64,000 nucleotides of DNA from contig OV050030.1 in the NCBI GenBank assembly GCA_920105625.2, forward strand, positions 73,299,900 through 73,363,899. The letters run 5' to 3'. A program made the translations under genes and the position numbers. This DNA is from Clusia tigrina (taxonomy: Eukaryota > Arthropoda > Insecta > Diptera > Clusiidae). Below the pieces are notes generated by a model. That model ran no database searches. It was not told the DNA's origin and saw nothing but the letters and a program-made list of their open reading frames with translations. This document shows positions 9,900 through 20,516 of this stretch, one piece after another (position 1 is the stretch's first letter; every line of letters starts with the position of its first letter).

Positions 9900-12079
9900 G
9901 AAGTGAAGGAGTTGCTGTAATCCCAGGAAGTGGTGGGCAAAGAGGTACAGAGGTTGACTTCCACCTTCAGGAAGGACCGGAAGGATGTAAAAACGGTGAA
10001 GTATTATCACAGACGAATCACCGAGTTGCGAGGTTTGGTGGAAAAATTTCAAAACAACCACGTAAAATTACTGCCGCACAAGGAGGTCTGTAGGGACGAC
10101 GAATACTTTGCGACGAATTTTCCTGGATATGTGGAAATTTAGTGTCAGGGTGGCTCAAGGTATTCGAGACAGATTTAGCAACAATTGAGGCACCGAGTGG
10201 GTCTCCGTTAAAGAGCAAAGAAGACGCACAGAACGAGTTAAAAGCAGTAAAAACAGAGGTGAATCTTTTCACCGAGAAGGTATTCTAACATTTCGAAGCC
10301 AGCGCGGGTAAGACTGAAGCCCAGACGTTGTGGGAGGAGGCCAGAGTAAGGGGTAGAATATCGCCTTTGGAAGCAGCCGATTTGGCGCTGACTGCTATCT
10401 TGAGCAGGAGGGACAAGAAATTAGAGGAAGTACGTAAGGAAAAGGAGGAACTGAAAGCTGATAGAGAATTCCTTCAAAAAAAAAGCTAAGGAACTCTCAA
10501 GACGGCTCGAGGAAACAGAGGAGGAAGCTTCTTTGTTAGAGCAAGAGAATTTCAGGTTTAGGGGAGCGACGGTAGAAGTGAAGCCATCCCAGGTGAGGTC
10601 AAGGTCGGTGTCGTCGTCGGAAATACAAACGCAGACGGTTCAGGCTTCGATACCGGAAGTAGGAGGAACAGGATACTTGACGCCCCAGTGTACCCGAGGA
10701 CATCTCGTTCCGAAAATAGTAGTGAGGGATTGCGATTTAGGAGGGCTACCGATTAGTTTCATTGAAGACCAGGCACAGCGCGAATCGCACAATAATAAGA
10801 AAGCAGCGACTCAACCGACGAGCGTAGGGGAAAAGGATAAAGCGCCTCAGTCGGAAGAGCCTATATACGACACGCCAACTCGGTTGGAAGCACGGCGGCC
10901 ACTAAGTTTGCGCCCGGATCTGGTTAAGTATCTATTAGAAGAGGGGATTAATAGCCAATTAGCTACACAGGAGGTGAGCGGTACAGTTATTCCTGTGGTG
11001 GTTAACTCGACAGTCAGAATGAGCATTCTGGAGGTGGAAAAAGCTGTGGAGAAGCTTGTGCTTATGTTTTCTGATATTTATGATCTCAGGACGGAAATCA
11101 GGAGGTTCAAGGAAGGATGCGAGCTTGCCCAACAAAGTCTTCCAGGAGCGGAGGTTGAACACTTGATAAGATGTATAAGACAGAGAACAACAGTGGACGC
11201 GTTTGATTTGTTGGCGCATAGCCCGGTAGACAACCTGACTGATTTATATGCTCTCCTAGACAGGAAATACTTGAAACAAAAGTCGTACGACGTACTCATA
11301 AGAGAGATCCAGGAGTCTACTCAGAAGCCAGGAGAGGAATTGAGAGCCTGGGGCCATAGGCTCCAGTCACTGGGGAGTGCAGCGAGTGCAGAAGCAAACA
11401 AGCAATTCCCTGAAAGTGCGTCGGTATACAAATCGCAAATAGATAAGGCCTGGTGACGGTGTTCAAGGCCGGCTTAGTAAACAGGGACTTGGCCAATTAC
11501 ACGCTAAATCTGACACAACGATCAATGGCAGATTTGATAGAGGCAGTGACGTCTGCAGAGGTGGCCATTCAGCAAAGAGCCACGACGGGGGGCATATGCT
11601 GGACGAGTGCACCCGCTGGTTCGAGTGTCCCGCGACAAGAATTGGGGGGAAATGAGAAACGGGGAATGGACCATAGAGATCGACGACCGGCTGTAGAGGT
11701 CGTATGCTCATTTTGTAATAGGCACGGGCATTTCTGGGATGAGTGCCGGACGAGGAGGAATACACCGTTTTGTGACGATTGCGGTAATTATGGACACCAA
11801 AGAGGGATGAGTTGTCCAAGGAATGCATCAGCAAGACAACAGGGTAGACAGTACTACTCCAGAGAAAGCTTCGGAAATCAGCAACCCGTGTTGTCTCGTG
11901 GAAACCCAGGGGACCGCACATGGCAGCGGAACACGGGCGGCACTAGTAATAACCATCATACCTATGGTTCGCAGCAAAACCAATCATACGATGCAAGGAA
12001 CGAACGGAAAGGAAGTCGCCAACCGACCTGTACATGATGTGGGCGCATTGGTCATATGGCAGAGAACTGTTTCGCGAGG
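9900..12079 (+). pseudogene. E1 Gag polyprotein with CCHC zinc knuckles, frameshifted
   Basis: Gag code is spread over several frames. A basic, helix-prone N-terminal piece lies at about 9,930-10,142. A capsid-like piece at 10,533-11,456 includes LRPDLVKYLLEEGI and LTDLYALLDRKYL. A nucleocapsid piece lies at 11,453-12,037. The last contains CSFCNRHGHFWDEC and CDDCGNYGHQRGMSC, both CX2CX4HX4-5C knuckles. A third knuckle (CGRIGHMAENC) follows but is broken by a TGA at 12,035-12,037 inside its first cysteine pair. Frame changes occur before 10,533 and near 11,455. Zinc knuckles are common in retroviral Gag but are usually missing from Drosophila errantivirus Gag, which matters for classifying E1. 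Confidence 0.8.
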
Positions 12080-12176
12080 AACAGCAACAGGCAGAACTAG
12101 GGAAACCGGTAGGGGGCCAACCTCGGCCTAGAGGTTGGAAACCCCAAAGAACACTGCTAATATATAGGCACCAAAA

Positions 12177-13124
12177 GTGGTTTTCACGTCAGCGACAGAC
12201 GAGAGACCACAAACTCCGAAGATACAGGATACAGCACTCTTAGGGACAATAAATTTCTTTTCTCTATTGCTAAGCCTGTTTGGGGTAATTCGCCAGAGAG
12301 CAGTGGGGTTAGTCAGGAACTACCTCCCTGGTATAGTAATATATATAGGAACAAATTTTAATAATATTAGTGAAATATGCAGACAGGTAATTCAGCCGGC
12401 CAGGGGCATGACAGCAGGTTTAAAAAACTGCATGGGGAAGATGAATGATAGTATGGCAAATTTTATATCGTGTTTAAGTATACTTTTTGGTAGCACCGCT
12501 AGGTTTATGAGAGATATGTGTAGAGATCCTCCGCGATATAAACATTTTTTGGCTAACAATTTCAACAGTCAGTCTACCTATACGGATGATTCTTATGTGA
12601 CCATTCCGTGCAAGGCAGCAAAAGCAGGTCATCTGGTATTATTGCTGGACAGAGGTGCGGGCACCAGTCTAATAAAGGCTGAATCCATGAGGTCATTTCC
12701 AAATGTAAAAGCGTGCAGAATAAGCAGTTTAAGCGGGGCATTTGGGGGAAGTGTTAAAACCCTTTGCCTAGTGAAACTCGATATTCACCGTGCTTAGAAT
12801 TTGGAATGGGATTTCCACATTATCCACACCCAAGATGGTATCCCGGCAGATGGAATACTGTTAAGAGATAATTTGTGGAATTGCTCTATAAGAGATACAG
12901 TATGTAAACGCTTATCCGTATGCAATGGGAACGGGAAAACTGTGAAAAATTTTAGTCTTTGTGCAAGTGACAGTATAGGAAGGAACCAGTGTAGAACACG
13001 GAGGGACAGTTTAAGCAGGGAGCAGGAAAGTCAATCAGAAGGCATAGCGAAGGCTAGGACAATAACTGTAAAGAAGATAAGGGTACCTGTGAAAGAGAGT
13101 TTAACAATAGTAAACAGGCAATAG
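12177..13124 (+). pseudogene. E1 protease region and protease-RT linker
   Basis: An open frame at 12,177-12,797 has, near its C-terminal third, LVLLLDRGAGTSLIKAES. This is the position of the retroviral aspartic protease active site (normally D-T/S-G). The codon after the Asp at 12,648-12,650 is AGA, giving D-R-G, which should abolish catalysis. The frame then stops, and a new frame at 12,801-13,124 continues with a basic, serine-rich linker. No flap motif is clear. The protease call rests on the LLDxGA core and its place between Gag and RT. Confidence 0.7.
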
Positions 13125-13154
13125 ATACAGCCTGGCGCGTATATCAGCGATACT

Positions 13155-14057
13155 TTGGCATACGCCACAGATTATACAGTTGAGGCACCAGTGCTGAACA
13201 CTCAAGAATCAGACGTAGTATGGGATCAGAATTGCGAGGCGACATGTTCCAATATCTCGGAGTACGACATTAGAGAAGTGAGCGATGCGAGTGATTTTGT
13301 AGTGCAGGAAAAGTCTCAGGAGAATACCGAGAGAGCGGAGAAACTGAAAACCGAATTGGGAACGGGGAGTTTTTTGAATGAGGAGGAAAGCCGTTCAATA
13401 GCAAGAATGTGCGCAGAGTATAACGATGTTTTCTTACTCGATGGAGACGTCCTGCCGTTCACATCTACAATTGAGCACAATATTCCCATAGCGGAGGGGC
13501 AGTTGCCCATAAATCAAAGGCAATATAGAACTTCAGAGGCTCATCGTGACGAAATGAATCGACAGGTGGACAAGTTGTTGGAGGAGGGCATAATAATGCC
13601 GAGCAATTCTCCATCGAATTCACCTTTATTATTGGTTCCGAAAAAGACCCAGGATAACACCAAGAAATGGAGATTGGTGGTCGATTTCAGGAAATTAAAT
13701 GACGTCACGCTGAAGCAAATTTTTCCGATCCCAAGAATTGACGAAATTCTGGATCAGTTGGGTCATTGTAGGTATTTCTCTAAGCTAGATTTGGGTAGGG
13801 GACACCATCAAGTCTTGATGGGTGCGGAAGACTGGGAGAAAACGGCATTCAGCACGTCTTTGGGTCATTTTGAGTTCAAACGAATGCCATTCGGACTCAC
13901 TGGTGCTCCTGGTGCAACTGGTCTGCAATGTATTGACTGTTTTCTATACCTCGATGATATAGTGGTATATGGAAGGAATCTGTCAGACCACAGTAGCAAG
14001 TTGAGTAAAGTACTGGATCGACTGAGGGAGCATGGTCTCAAGCTCAACACGAAGTAG
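13155..14057 (+). pseudogene. E1 reverse transcriptase, deleted and stopped
   Basis: About 300 codons cover the acidic linker and RT. Visible are INQRQYRTSEAHRDEMNRQV, IMPSNSPSNSPLLLVPKK, KWRLVVDFRKLND, YFSKLDLGRGHHQV (motif A), FEFKRMPFGLTGAP and CFLYLDDIVVYGR with an intact YLDD. Between MPFGLTGAP and YLDD about ten residues are missing relative to the family. The frame ends at a TAG (14,055-14,057) inside the conserved segment before the thumb, and reading continues in the frame starting at 14,079. The wording resembles 412/mdg1-like RTs as much as 17.6-like ones. Confidence 0.87.
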
Positions 14058-14750
14058 TGTAACTTCCTGCGACGCGAGGTGGTCTATCTAGGAGACAAGT
14101 GTACTGAGAAAGGTGCGCTTCCTGATCCTGCCAAGATAGAATGCGTCAAGAATATTGCTCAGCCAAGAAACAGGAAGGACGTACAAGCTTTTCTTGGTCT
14201 AGCAAATTATTATAGGAAATTCGTGAAGAATATGGCACAGTTGTCGCTGTCAATCACGAAATTGCTACATAAGGACACAAAATTCGAGTGGACGGAGTCA
14301 TGGCAACAGGCGTTCGAAGGTTTGAAATTGGCTACTACGACACCGCCCATCCTGATTTACCCGGACTTTAATAAGCATTTCATTTTAACGACAGACGCCA
14401 GTGGTGAAGCTCTGGGAGCGGTTCTTTCGCAGGAACAAGAGGGTCGCGATCATCCCATAGCTTTCGCGAGTAGAGCGCTGAGTGAGACCGAGAAGCAGTA
14501 CTCTACGATAGAGAGGGAGATGCTCACTATAGTTTGGGGAATCGTAAATTTGAAGGATCAAACGTCTAGACTGGCACGGGTCAGGCATAAGCTGTCCGAG
14601 TACACGTTTGATATTGTGTACAAGCCAGGGAAAACGCATTTGAATGCGGATGCGCTGAGTAGGGCGCTGCAAAATACGAGTGTTCTGAGAATATCGCGGG
14701 ATATGCGATCAATGCTGGGCAAACGGAAAGGGAAAAAAGGGAACGAATAA
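14058..14750 (+). pseudogene. E1 RT thumb and RNase H, internally deleted
   Basis: The frame starts with VVYLGDKCTEKGALPDPAKIE and RKDVQAFLGLANYYRKFVKN (RT thumb). RNase H follows: ILTTDASGEALGAVLSQ and IAFASRALSETEKQYSTIEREMLTIVWGI. It then jumps to RVRHKLSEYTFDIVYKPGKTHLNADALSRA. The segment that should hold FRPYLYG...VTDHKPL is absent, an apparent deletion of roughly 25-30 codons that removes a catalytic Asp. The C-terminal tether motif HLNADALSR is intact. Frame stop at 14,748-14,750. Confidence 0.85.
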
Positions 14751-14752
14751 TA

Positions 14753-15241
14753 GTGAGGGCATGGATTGAGTTAGACAGGGTAAAAGTGGAACTGGGGTTT
14801 TTGGAAGCGAGGGCAGTTTCTTTTCCGTCACGAAAGACTGGTTATCATACAGGTTCATTAGTGAGGGGGTTGAGACGGTGTCTCGCTAGATTAGATGATA
14901 TAAACGTACAAGAAGAGGAAAATTTGCGGAAAGCGCTTGAGGATGCAGCAGCGAGAGTCCAACAGGTAGTAACTCGGTTAAGGGAGAAGGCGAGATTTTC
15001 ACAAGCCGAGAGGTGTGACACAGCACCGCGGATAGCAGCTGTCCAAACAAGAGCGCAAGTAAGGGAGCGAAAGAGTACTGTGGATGACTCCGCGAAGCAG
15101 GGGGACGCCATGGGTGACGGTACGTCTCCAGAATTACCTTTTGTTACGGACACTGTAATTGAACTGTCGGACCAGAAGGAGATTGAAACGGTGTTAAAAG
15201 ATTACCATAATTCTCCTTTGGGGGTCACCAGGGTTTCATGA
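14753..15241 (+). pseudogene. E1 RNase H-to-integrase spacer
   Basis: A 162-codon frame follows the RNase H tether by one codon. Most of it is arginine- and glutamate-rich and helix-prone, with no family I recognise. The end, EIETVLKDYHNSPLGVTRVS, resembles the start of the integrase zinc-binding domain (the HxSPxGGHxG segment of gypsy elements). It then passes with a frame change into the integrase at 15,238. The residues normally giving the two histidines of HHCC are only partly visible. Confidence 0.6.
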
Positions 15242-16116
15242 AGACGTATAGGCGTCTACGCAAGAACTATAGGTGGCCTAAAATGATGTTGGACATACGG
15301 AAACTCATCGCTGGGTGTGAAAGTTGCCAGAAGAACAAGGTATCAAGGCTAACAAGGATGCCTATGCAACTAACTGATACTGCTAACAGACCATTCGAAA
15401 AGGTGTTCATGGATATGGTGGGACCATTGCCCGAGAGCTCGTCTGGGAATAAATACATCCTAACATTCCAGGACGACCTATCTAAATACTTTATAGCGGT
15501 TGCCATGCCGGATGATGAGGCAACCATGGTAGCTAGGATTTTCTTTGGGGAAGTTGTAGCAAAATTAGGTGTCTCAAAGATACTAGTAACAGATACCGGC
15601 ACTAATTTCATTTCGAGAATTTTTTCTGAAACGTGTAAACTGCTAAAGGTGAAGAAAGTTCACATCACCCCGTATCACCCTCAGGCTAACGGTTCGTTAG
15701 AACGTGGCCACCGACCACTAGCTGAATACTTGAGGCATTTTGTGAAGCAGGATGGATCGAACTGGAACCAGTGGTTGGCGTCAGCAATGCATGTGCACAA
15801 CAACACGGTACACGCATCCACTAACCAGACACCATTTTTCACGTTGTATGGTTTCCAACCTCAAATGCCATCGAATTTGAAACGAAAGCCAGCGCCTCTA
15901 TATAATACAGACGACTACCCACATGTGTTACGTTATCAAGTGCAGAAAGGGCACGAGTTGGCTAGGAAGGCGCAGGAAAGGGCAAAAGAGGTATCCAAGA
16001 AGCAATATGATGCTTCCGCTAGTCACGTGCAGTTCGTTGCTGGGGCAATGTTTTACTGCGTAACAGTAACAAGAAGAACAAATTTTCCCATATTTGGCTT
16101 GGTCCATATAAAGTAG
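15238..16116 (+). pseudogene. E1 integrase
   Basis: The frame opens with TYRRLRKNYRWPKMMLDIRKLIAGCESCQKNK, the second half of the HHCC zinc domain with its CxxC. The catalytic core follows with VFMDMVGPLPES (first Asp), ILVTDTGTNFIS (second Asp) and HPQANGSLERGHRPL (Glu), the D,D-35-E triad. The C-terminal part reads NNTVHASTNQTPFFTLYGFQP and KGHELARKAQERAKE, typical of gypsy integrases. It ends at 16,114-16,116; one frame change later, short matches to the integrase tail (LGPYKVE-like, LRRFHNNLLKPY-like) continue to about 16,210. The core residues look intact, but the start and tail are frameshifted. Confidence 0.88.
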
Positions 16117-16214
16117 AAACAATTTTGGGGCCAGTAATGACAGAGATTAGGATAGGAAACAAATTGAGACGTTTCCATAACAATCTGTTGAAGCCCTACA
16201 GATCGAATTAAGAA

Positions 16215-17830
16215 TTTTAGTGTGAAACTGGTTGCAATGATGAGTGAATTGAAGCAGAGGTTTTCTTTGCTTGACCTATCCCAAAATTCAGTTCGTGCGG
16301 AAAGTGACGGCTGAAATGAGTGAAATTTTTATTAAATAATTTCAACCTTGAAAACGAAGAAAATTAAACGTAAGCAAGACAGCGGTATGAAAGAATGAAA
16401 CCATATATTATGATTCAAGGGCGAGACAGTGTACAAATGCCCTCGTGAAGTAGTAAAAGAAATAATTTTTGCGAGCTGAAAATATGACTTCAACAAATAA
16501 TGAAGAAAAAAAAATGGGAAACAATTAAATGCATACAATTTTTTGTTTGTTTGTGCGGTTTTGGTAGTGGCATGAGCAGCAGAGTCAATAACCGGGGCGT
16601 TTATTTATACGTTATTAAGTTTGTAGCCACTCATAACGTACACGGGTAATATGATGCGTTGACAATTCTGGCATGCGCTATAATGACAAGCGCACGTGCC
16701 ATGTACATATGTATGTATGCCAATAAGTAAGTATGAGCGCGGGTAGCGTGTAAGTTTGCATGCATATGTTTAGGAGTAATATTTTAATTGTTTTATCAGT
16801 ACGATATACATGAAGTCGTAGGGGTAGGGGCATGAAGGTAAATGTAAGTATGTTTGGAAGAGCAATAGGGAAGTGAGAAAAGTAAATAAACACTGAAGCA
16901 GTGTAATTAAATAGTTTTATATTTAGTATAAGTAATGATAATAGGAAAAGAAGAAACACAAGGAAATTGAAAAAACACAATTTTCTAAATATCTTTTTTA
17001 TTGATATGAATAATGTAATAAAGAAGATAAGTATGGAATACAATTGATTTCAATTAGTTTGAATACAACTTCCGGGTGTACGACCCTGGAAGTATCGAAC
17101 GTTGGCAGCATCGGATGTTGGTCGCCTAGCATCTGGTACAATCGGTACAGTAAGATGGTAAGCCGACCAAGGCAGGTTTTGACTCGTTTAACTATTACGT
17201 AGCACAATTATGAATGGGGTTGTTTTGAAGTAAGAGGGAAGGTTAGAAAGGGTCTTGTTAGTATATTTAGTTAATATGACAGGTTGGGGAGAATAATCAG
17301 TAGGTAACAAGTTAAGAGAGCTAGTTGAGAATGGATAGTAGTAAAATCGAAACTAGGTTAGATAGACTAAAGTTTGCTTGAAAGTTGATTGTGTGTATAA
17401 TGTTAAATGATAATGGAGAGACAATCTGGAGCTATAGGCTAGCTGACAGCGGCTAGAAAGCTAGCGTAAAATGGGCGGGGTTTCAGCGCAGTTGTAAGTA
17501 GGGTAGTGTTAGTACCGAGGGGGTGCCTGTATGTTTCGTATGCATTCATAGAAGGGTTTTCCACACTAGAGGTGTTATGAATATATACGAACCAGGATAT
17601 TTTTTTTAAGAGAAGAAAATAATTGGATCATGCCATTGACAACGGAAATACATCGTCAAGGATATTTAGTTATTCTAGATTATGGTAAGGAAAAAAAGAG
17701 GAGAAAAGATCTGTCGATGGTGGATGTTAGTGTAAAGTAGTGATAACCATAATGTAGCAGTAGTATAACCATTATTTAAATATTTAGAGAAATATAAATA
17801 TTTATTAGATAAGTTATTGTAGCGATTACT
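16215..17830 (+). other. Long non-coding stretch between pol and env of E1
   Basis: About 1.6 kb with only short open frames and no domain I recognise. It has runs of A/G-rich sequence. In known insect errantiviruses env follows or overlaps pol closely, so this spacing is odd. It could be an insertion, a decayed gene, or intron sequence removed when env is spliced. Confidence 0.6.
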
Positions 17831-17832
17831 AC

Positions 17833-17834
17833 AG
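17833..17834 (+). promoter_or_regulatory. Candidate env splice acceptor
   Basis: The sequence ...GATTACTACAG lies four bases before the env ATG at 17,838, on the pattern of a pyrimidine-containing acceptor. Together with the donor at 8,323 it would make the subgenomic env message. This is inferred from position and consensus only. Confidence 0.45.
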
Positions 17835-17837
17835 TAT

Positions 17838-19639
17838 ATGTGTAAGGCAGCTGTGTTCTTGGTAGCCTATATGAGCGTTCCAGCGAAATGCAGCGAAGCC
17901 GCGGAAGTGCGGGTGGAACCCTTGGCGGAAACGGACCTGATTTTGGAATCACTGGATAATGTTTGGTTCTCGAAAGACGAGTGGGTGGTGATATCGGAGT
18001 TTCACGATGCAGATCTGGAGCCAGTACTGAAGAAACTAGAAGACTTGCAAAGGAAAACAATGGAGCTTTGCGAGTTAAGAGCAAATACGGCAGGATCTGA
18101 CAGAAGTGAGAGAGGGTGTGAGATAACGGTAGCGGAAGCGGAATCAATAATAGCGGGGCTCAGACGAAACGAGCAAGCTATGTAATTTCGGGGTAGCAAA
18201 CAACGAGCAACAAGGTCGTTAATAGATGTCGGTAGTGAGATACTGAAGTGGGGTATCGGAGCCATGGACCATTGTGACGCGGACAAGATTTACGCTCATT
18301 TGCAAGGTCTGGATATTCAACAGGCTAAAACTATGTCGGTCTTAGGCAAAGAAATAACCATTCTGGGTTCGAGCTACAAAGGGTTACACAAAGCAGTAAA
18401 GGAAATTTTTGTTGATATTGAACGGTTGCAGGCTGGCATGAAATCGATAAATGAGAAAGCTGCGGAAGCCTTGAGCAATTTGGCGGAACTCGTTAATCTG
18501 GAGAATTTTATTTCAGAAGAGCTTGTGAACCTGGAAGGACGTCAGCAAATTGAAATGGCAGTCGTGGATGATTTGTTGCATGGGAAGTTACACCCTATGT
18601 TCACTTCCACCGAAGTCCTACTTAAAGCAGCTCCCAAGACTTTGGGTGGCATAAACTGGTATTTGGAGAAGCCCGAACAGCTGTACGAGTTAGCAACGGT
18701 ACGAGCATCGAAGTCGAAAGCGGGGTATCTGGTGGTCATAAAAATACCACTTCCTCTTCCTGATGCATATGCGCTATACAAGATATATCCCGTACCTAAT
18801 GCGTTAAACGGTAACTGGAACACAGTACCGAAGATACTATATGACTACATCACAGAGAGTCGAGTGCATGATAATTATATCGGACTAACGTCGGAGGACA
18901 TTAAGTCTTGTAGAATGGTCGATATTTCACAGCGTATGTGTCCACATCTGGGGAAAACCCATACAAGGGAAAGCAAATCTTGTGAAGTACAGGCGTTAAA
19001 AAACGAGCAAGATAAGTGCGAGCATGTAGCAGTCTCGGCTACGGGAGGATTGTTGGTAGTGACAGAGTCACCAAACCGCTTGCTATACCATTTTGATGCG
19101 TCAATTTTTATGTCTGCAGTGTGCCAAGCAAGATCAACACGACTAGAGCTGCAGGGGACAGGATTCCTGCACATTGGAGAAGACTGTCGGTTGATTGGAA
19201 AAGAGATGGTGCTGGTGCATAGAGCACAGAAGAACCAGCATTACGAGTTTTCACCAGCAAGTATGGGAACAAGAGAGATCGTGGCCAACGTTCAGGCCTT
19301 GTTAACAACTTTGCAGCATTCGAAGCCTATAAATAGTACATATGTACAACGACGATAGAAGTAATACCCCACGGAGATCTGCGGAAGATTCTAGCGATTA
19401 ACGGCAAGTCAATTAACGAGTTAATGAGGGAAACAGAGAAAGAGCAGACGTTGTTGAACCTGAAAACATCGTACGATATAACGCACTCCTCGTTGGAAAA
19501 GGGAGGGATCGCCGCGATCACAACGCTGGCAATGATCGTTGCAGTAATCTCATATATATTCTGCCAGTTAAGGAAGCGAGTAAAATATCCACAACGAGAA
19601 CCACAACCAACGCCGGAGGTAGCAGAGATTGCAGTGTAG
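17838..19639 (+). pseudogene. env: E1 envelope, insect retrovirus F-like fusion protein, defective
   Basis: One frame runs from ATG at 17,838 to 19,358 and is broken by a TAA at 18,183-18,185. A frameshift near 19,350 moves the last part into the frame of 19,424-19,639. Shortly after the TAA comes a basic RATR site (about 18,204-18,215), a likely furin-type cleavage point. A hydrophobic segment (about 18,216-18,265) with the look of an F-type fusion peptide follows. The middle has several conserved cysteines and a long helical stretch. The C-terminal frame holds a single hydrophobic span (GGIAAITTLAMIVAVISYIF) followed by a short basic tail, which is a membrane anchor. The layout fits the baculovirus-F-like Env of errantiviruses. 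Stop and frameshift make it non-functional as read. Confidence 0.8.
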
Positions 19640-19684
19640 AGTAGCGTAGGCTAAGCAAACCAGATGTTAGGGTTAAGAATGTAC

Positions 19685-19935
19685 AAAATGTTTGAGAAAA
19701 AAAAAAAAAATTAATAAAATAAATAAAAAGGAAGAGAAAACGAACCAAGAAAGAAAGCAATTAATAAATAAATAAAAAAGAAAAGAAAAAAAAACAATAT
19801 TAAAATAATAAAAATAAATGAATGAAAAAAAATTATATAAAAAACTCACACAATAGTTAAAAGAAGAAAAAATAAAAAATATTTGAAAAAAAAGATATAT
19901 ACGAGTATATATAATAAAAATAAAAAAAAGAAAGA
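19685..19935 (+). other. A-rich tract in the E1 3' untranslated region
   Basis: About 250 bases made almost only of A with interspersed G and TA follow the env end. A shorter A-rich stretch occupies the same place in element B (1,559-1,690). It may be a low-complexity spacer kept between the two elements. Confidence 0.6.
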
Positions 19936-20043
19936 ACATTAATAATAATATAAATATACATATAAAATATTGTATTAGGTTATGAGAAAAAAATATATAG
20001 TAAATGTATACATATAATATATTGTAGTAGGTTATACAATTTT

Positions 20044-20066
20044 AGAAGGTAGCTACACTACCTTCT
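20044..20066 (+). other. Hairpin just upstream of the E1 polypurine tract
   Basis: AGAAGGTAG (20,044-20,052) and CTACCTTCT (20,058-20,066) pair perfectly over 9 bases around a 5-base loop, 4 bases before the polypurine tract. In element B the same place has an 8-bp stem with changed but still complementary bases. Confidence 0.7.
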
Positions 20067-20070
20067 TCCA

Positions 20071-20085
20071 GAAAGAGGGGAGGAA
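20071..20085 (+). other. E1 polypurine tract
   Basis: GAAAGAGGGGAGGAA, all purines, ends at the TGTTGC start of the 3' LTR. It matches the tract of element B at 14 of 15 positions. Confidence 0.85.
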
Positions 20086-20512
20086 TGTTGCGAGTCAAGA
20101 TACGACTATCTCCGAGTAGTTGACTCGCGACACAACCCAAGTAGCCTATCGACCGGTTGTAGCTATAATTAATATTACATATATGAATTTCACAGGTGTT
20201 ACAATTACACAGTGACACACAAACTAGGGCTAAAATACACCATTGGCATTTTGTATAAACTGGCTCATTGCCATAATTGATGTGGTGAACAACTGTGTAA
20301 TTGGAATACCTAAGTAGGTTATAAAAATAATTATGTAACTAGCATTAAGAATATAAATAAGAGTGGCTTAAAAATAAAGTTTGTGTATTTCTGAAAGCGA
20401 AACGATGTGTGTTGTGTTTACGCCGCAGTCGGCAAGTGTTTTACAGATCCGGCAAGGATTTACAGGTGACAGGCAACTGTATTGCCACAGCTAACGCTCG
20501 AAGAACGCAACA
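20086..20512 (+). repeat. E1 3' LTR (type A)
   Basis: 427 bp, TGTTGC to GCAACA, pairing with 7,806-8,239. TATAAATA is at 20,352-20,359 and AATAAA at 20,373-20,378. The two LTRs differ at a modest number of sites plus a short gap near 20,480, so the insertion is not brand new. Confidence 0.9.
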
Positions 20513-20516
20513 GGTG
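20513..20516. repeat. E1 target-site duplication, right copy (GGTG)
   Basis: It matches 7,802-7,805. The LINE ORF1 sequence resumes directly after it. Confidence 0.85.

Larger units (their letters stand above)
7806..20512 (+). mobile_element. E1: env-bearing Ty3/gypsy LTR retrotransposon (endogenous insect retrovirus-like), defective
   Basis: The 12.7-kb unit is bounded by LTRs of 434 and 427 bp that share their ends (TGTTGC...GCAACA) and are flanked by GGTG on both sides. In order it holds a primer-binding site, a leader with a splice donor, a second LTR of another subfamily, gag with zinc knuckles, protease, RT, RNase H, integrase, a 1.7-kb non-coding stretch, env, a hairpin, a polypurine tract and the 3' LTR. 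Every gene is damaged. It sits in ORF1 of the LINE, whose two halves match up around it. The length is well above the usual 7-9 kb, because of the extra LTR region and the non-coding stretch before env. Confidence 0.85.

Noticed and set aside
17776..18286. Minus-strand frames opposite the start of env
   Set aside because: Shadows of the env frame, which has position, cleavage site and membrane anchor in its favour.
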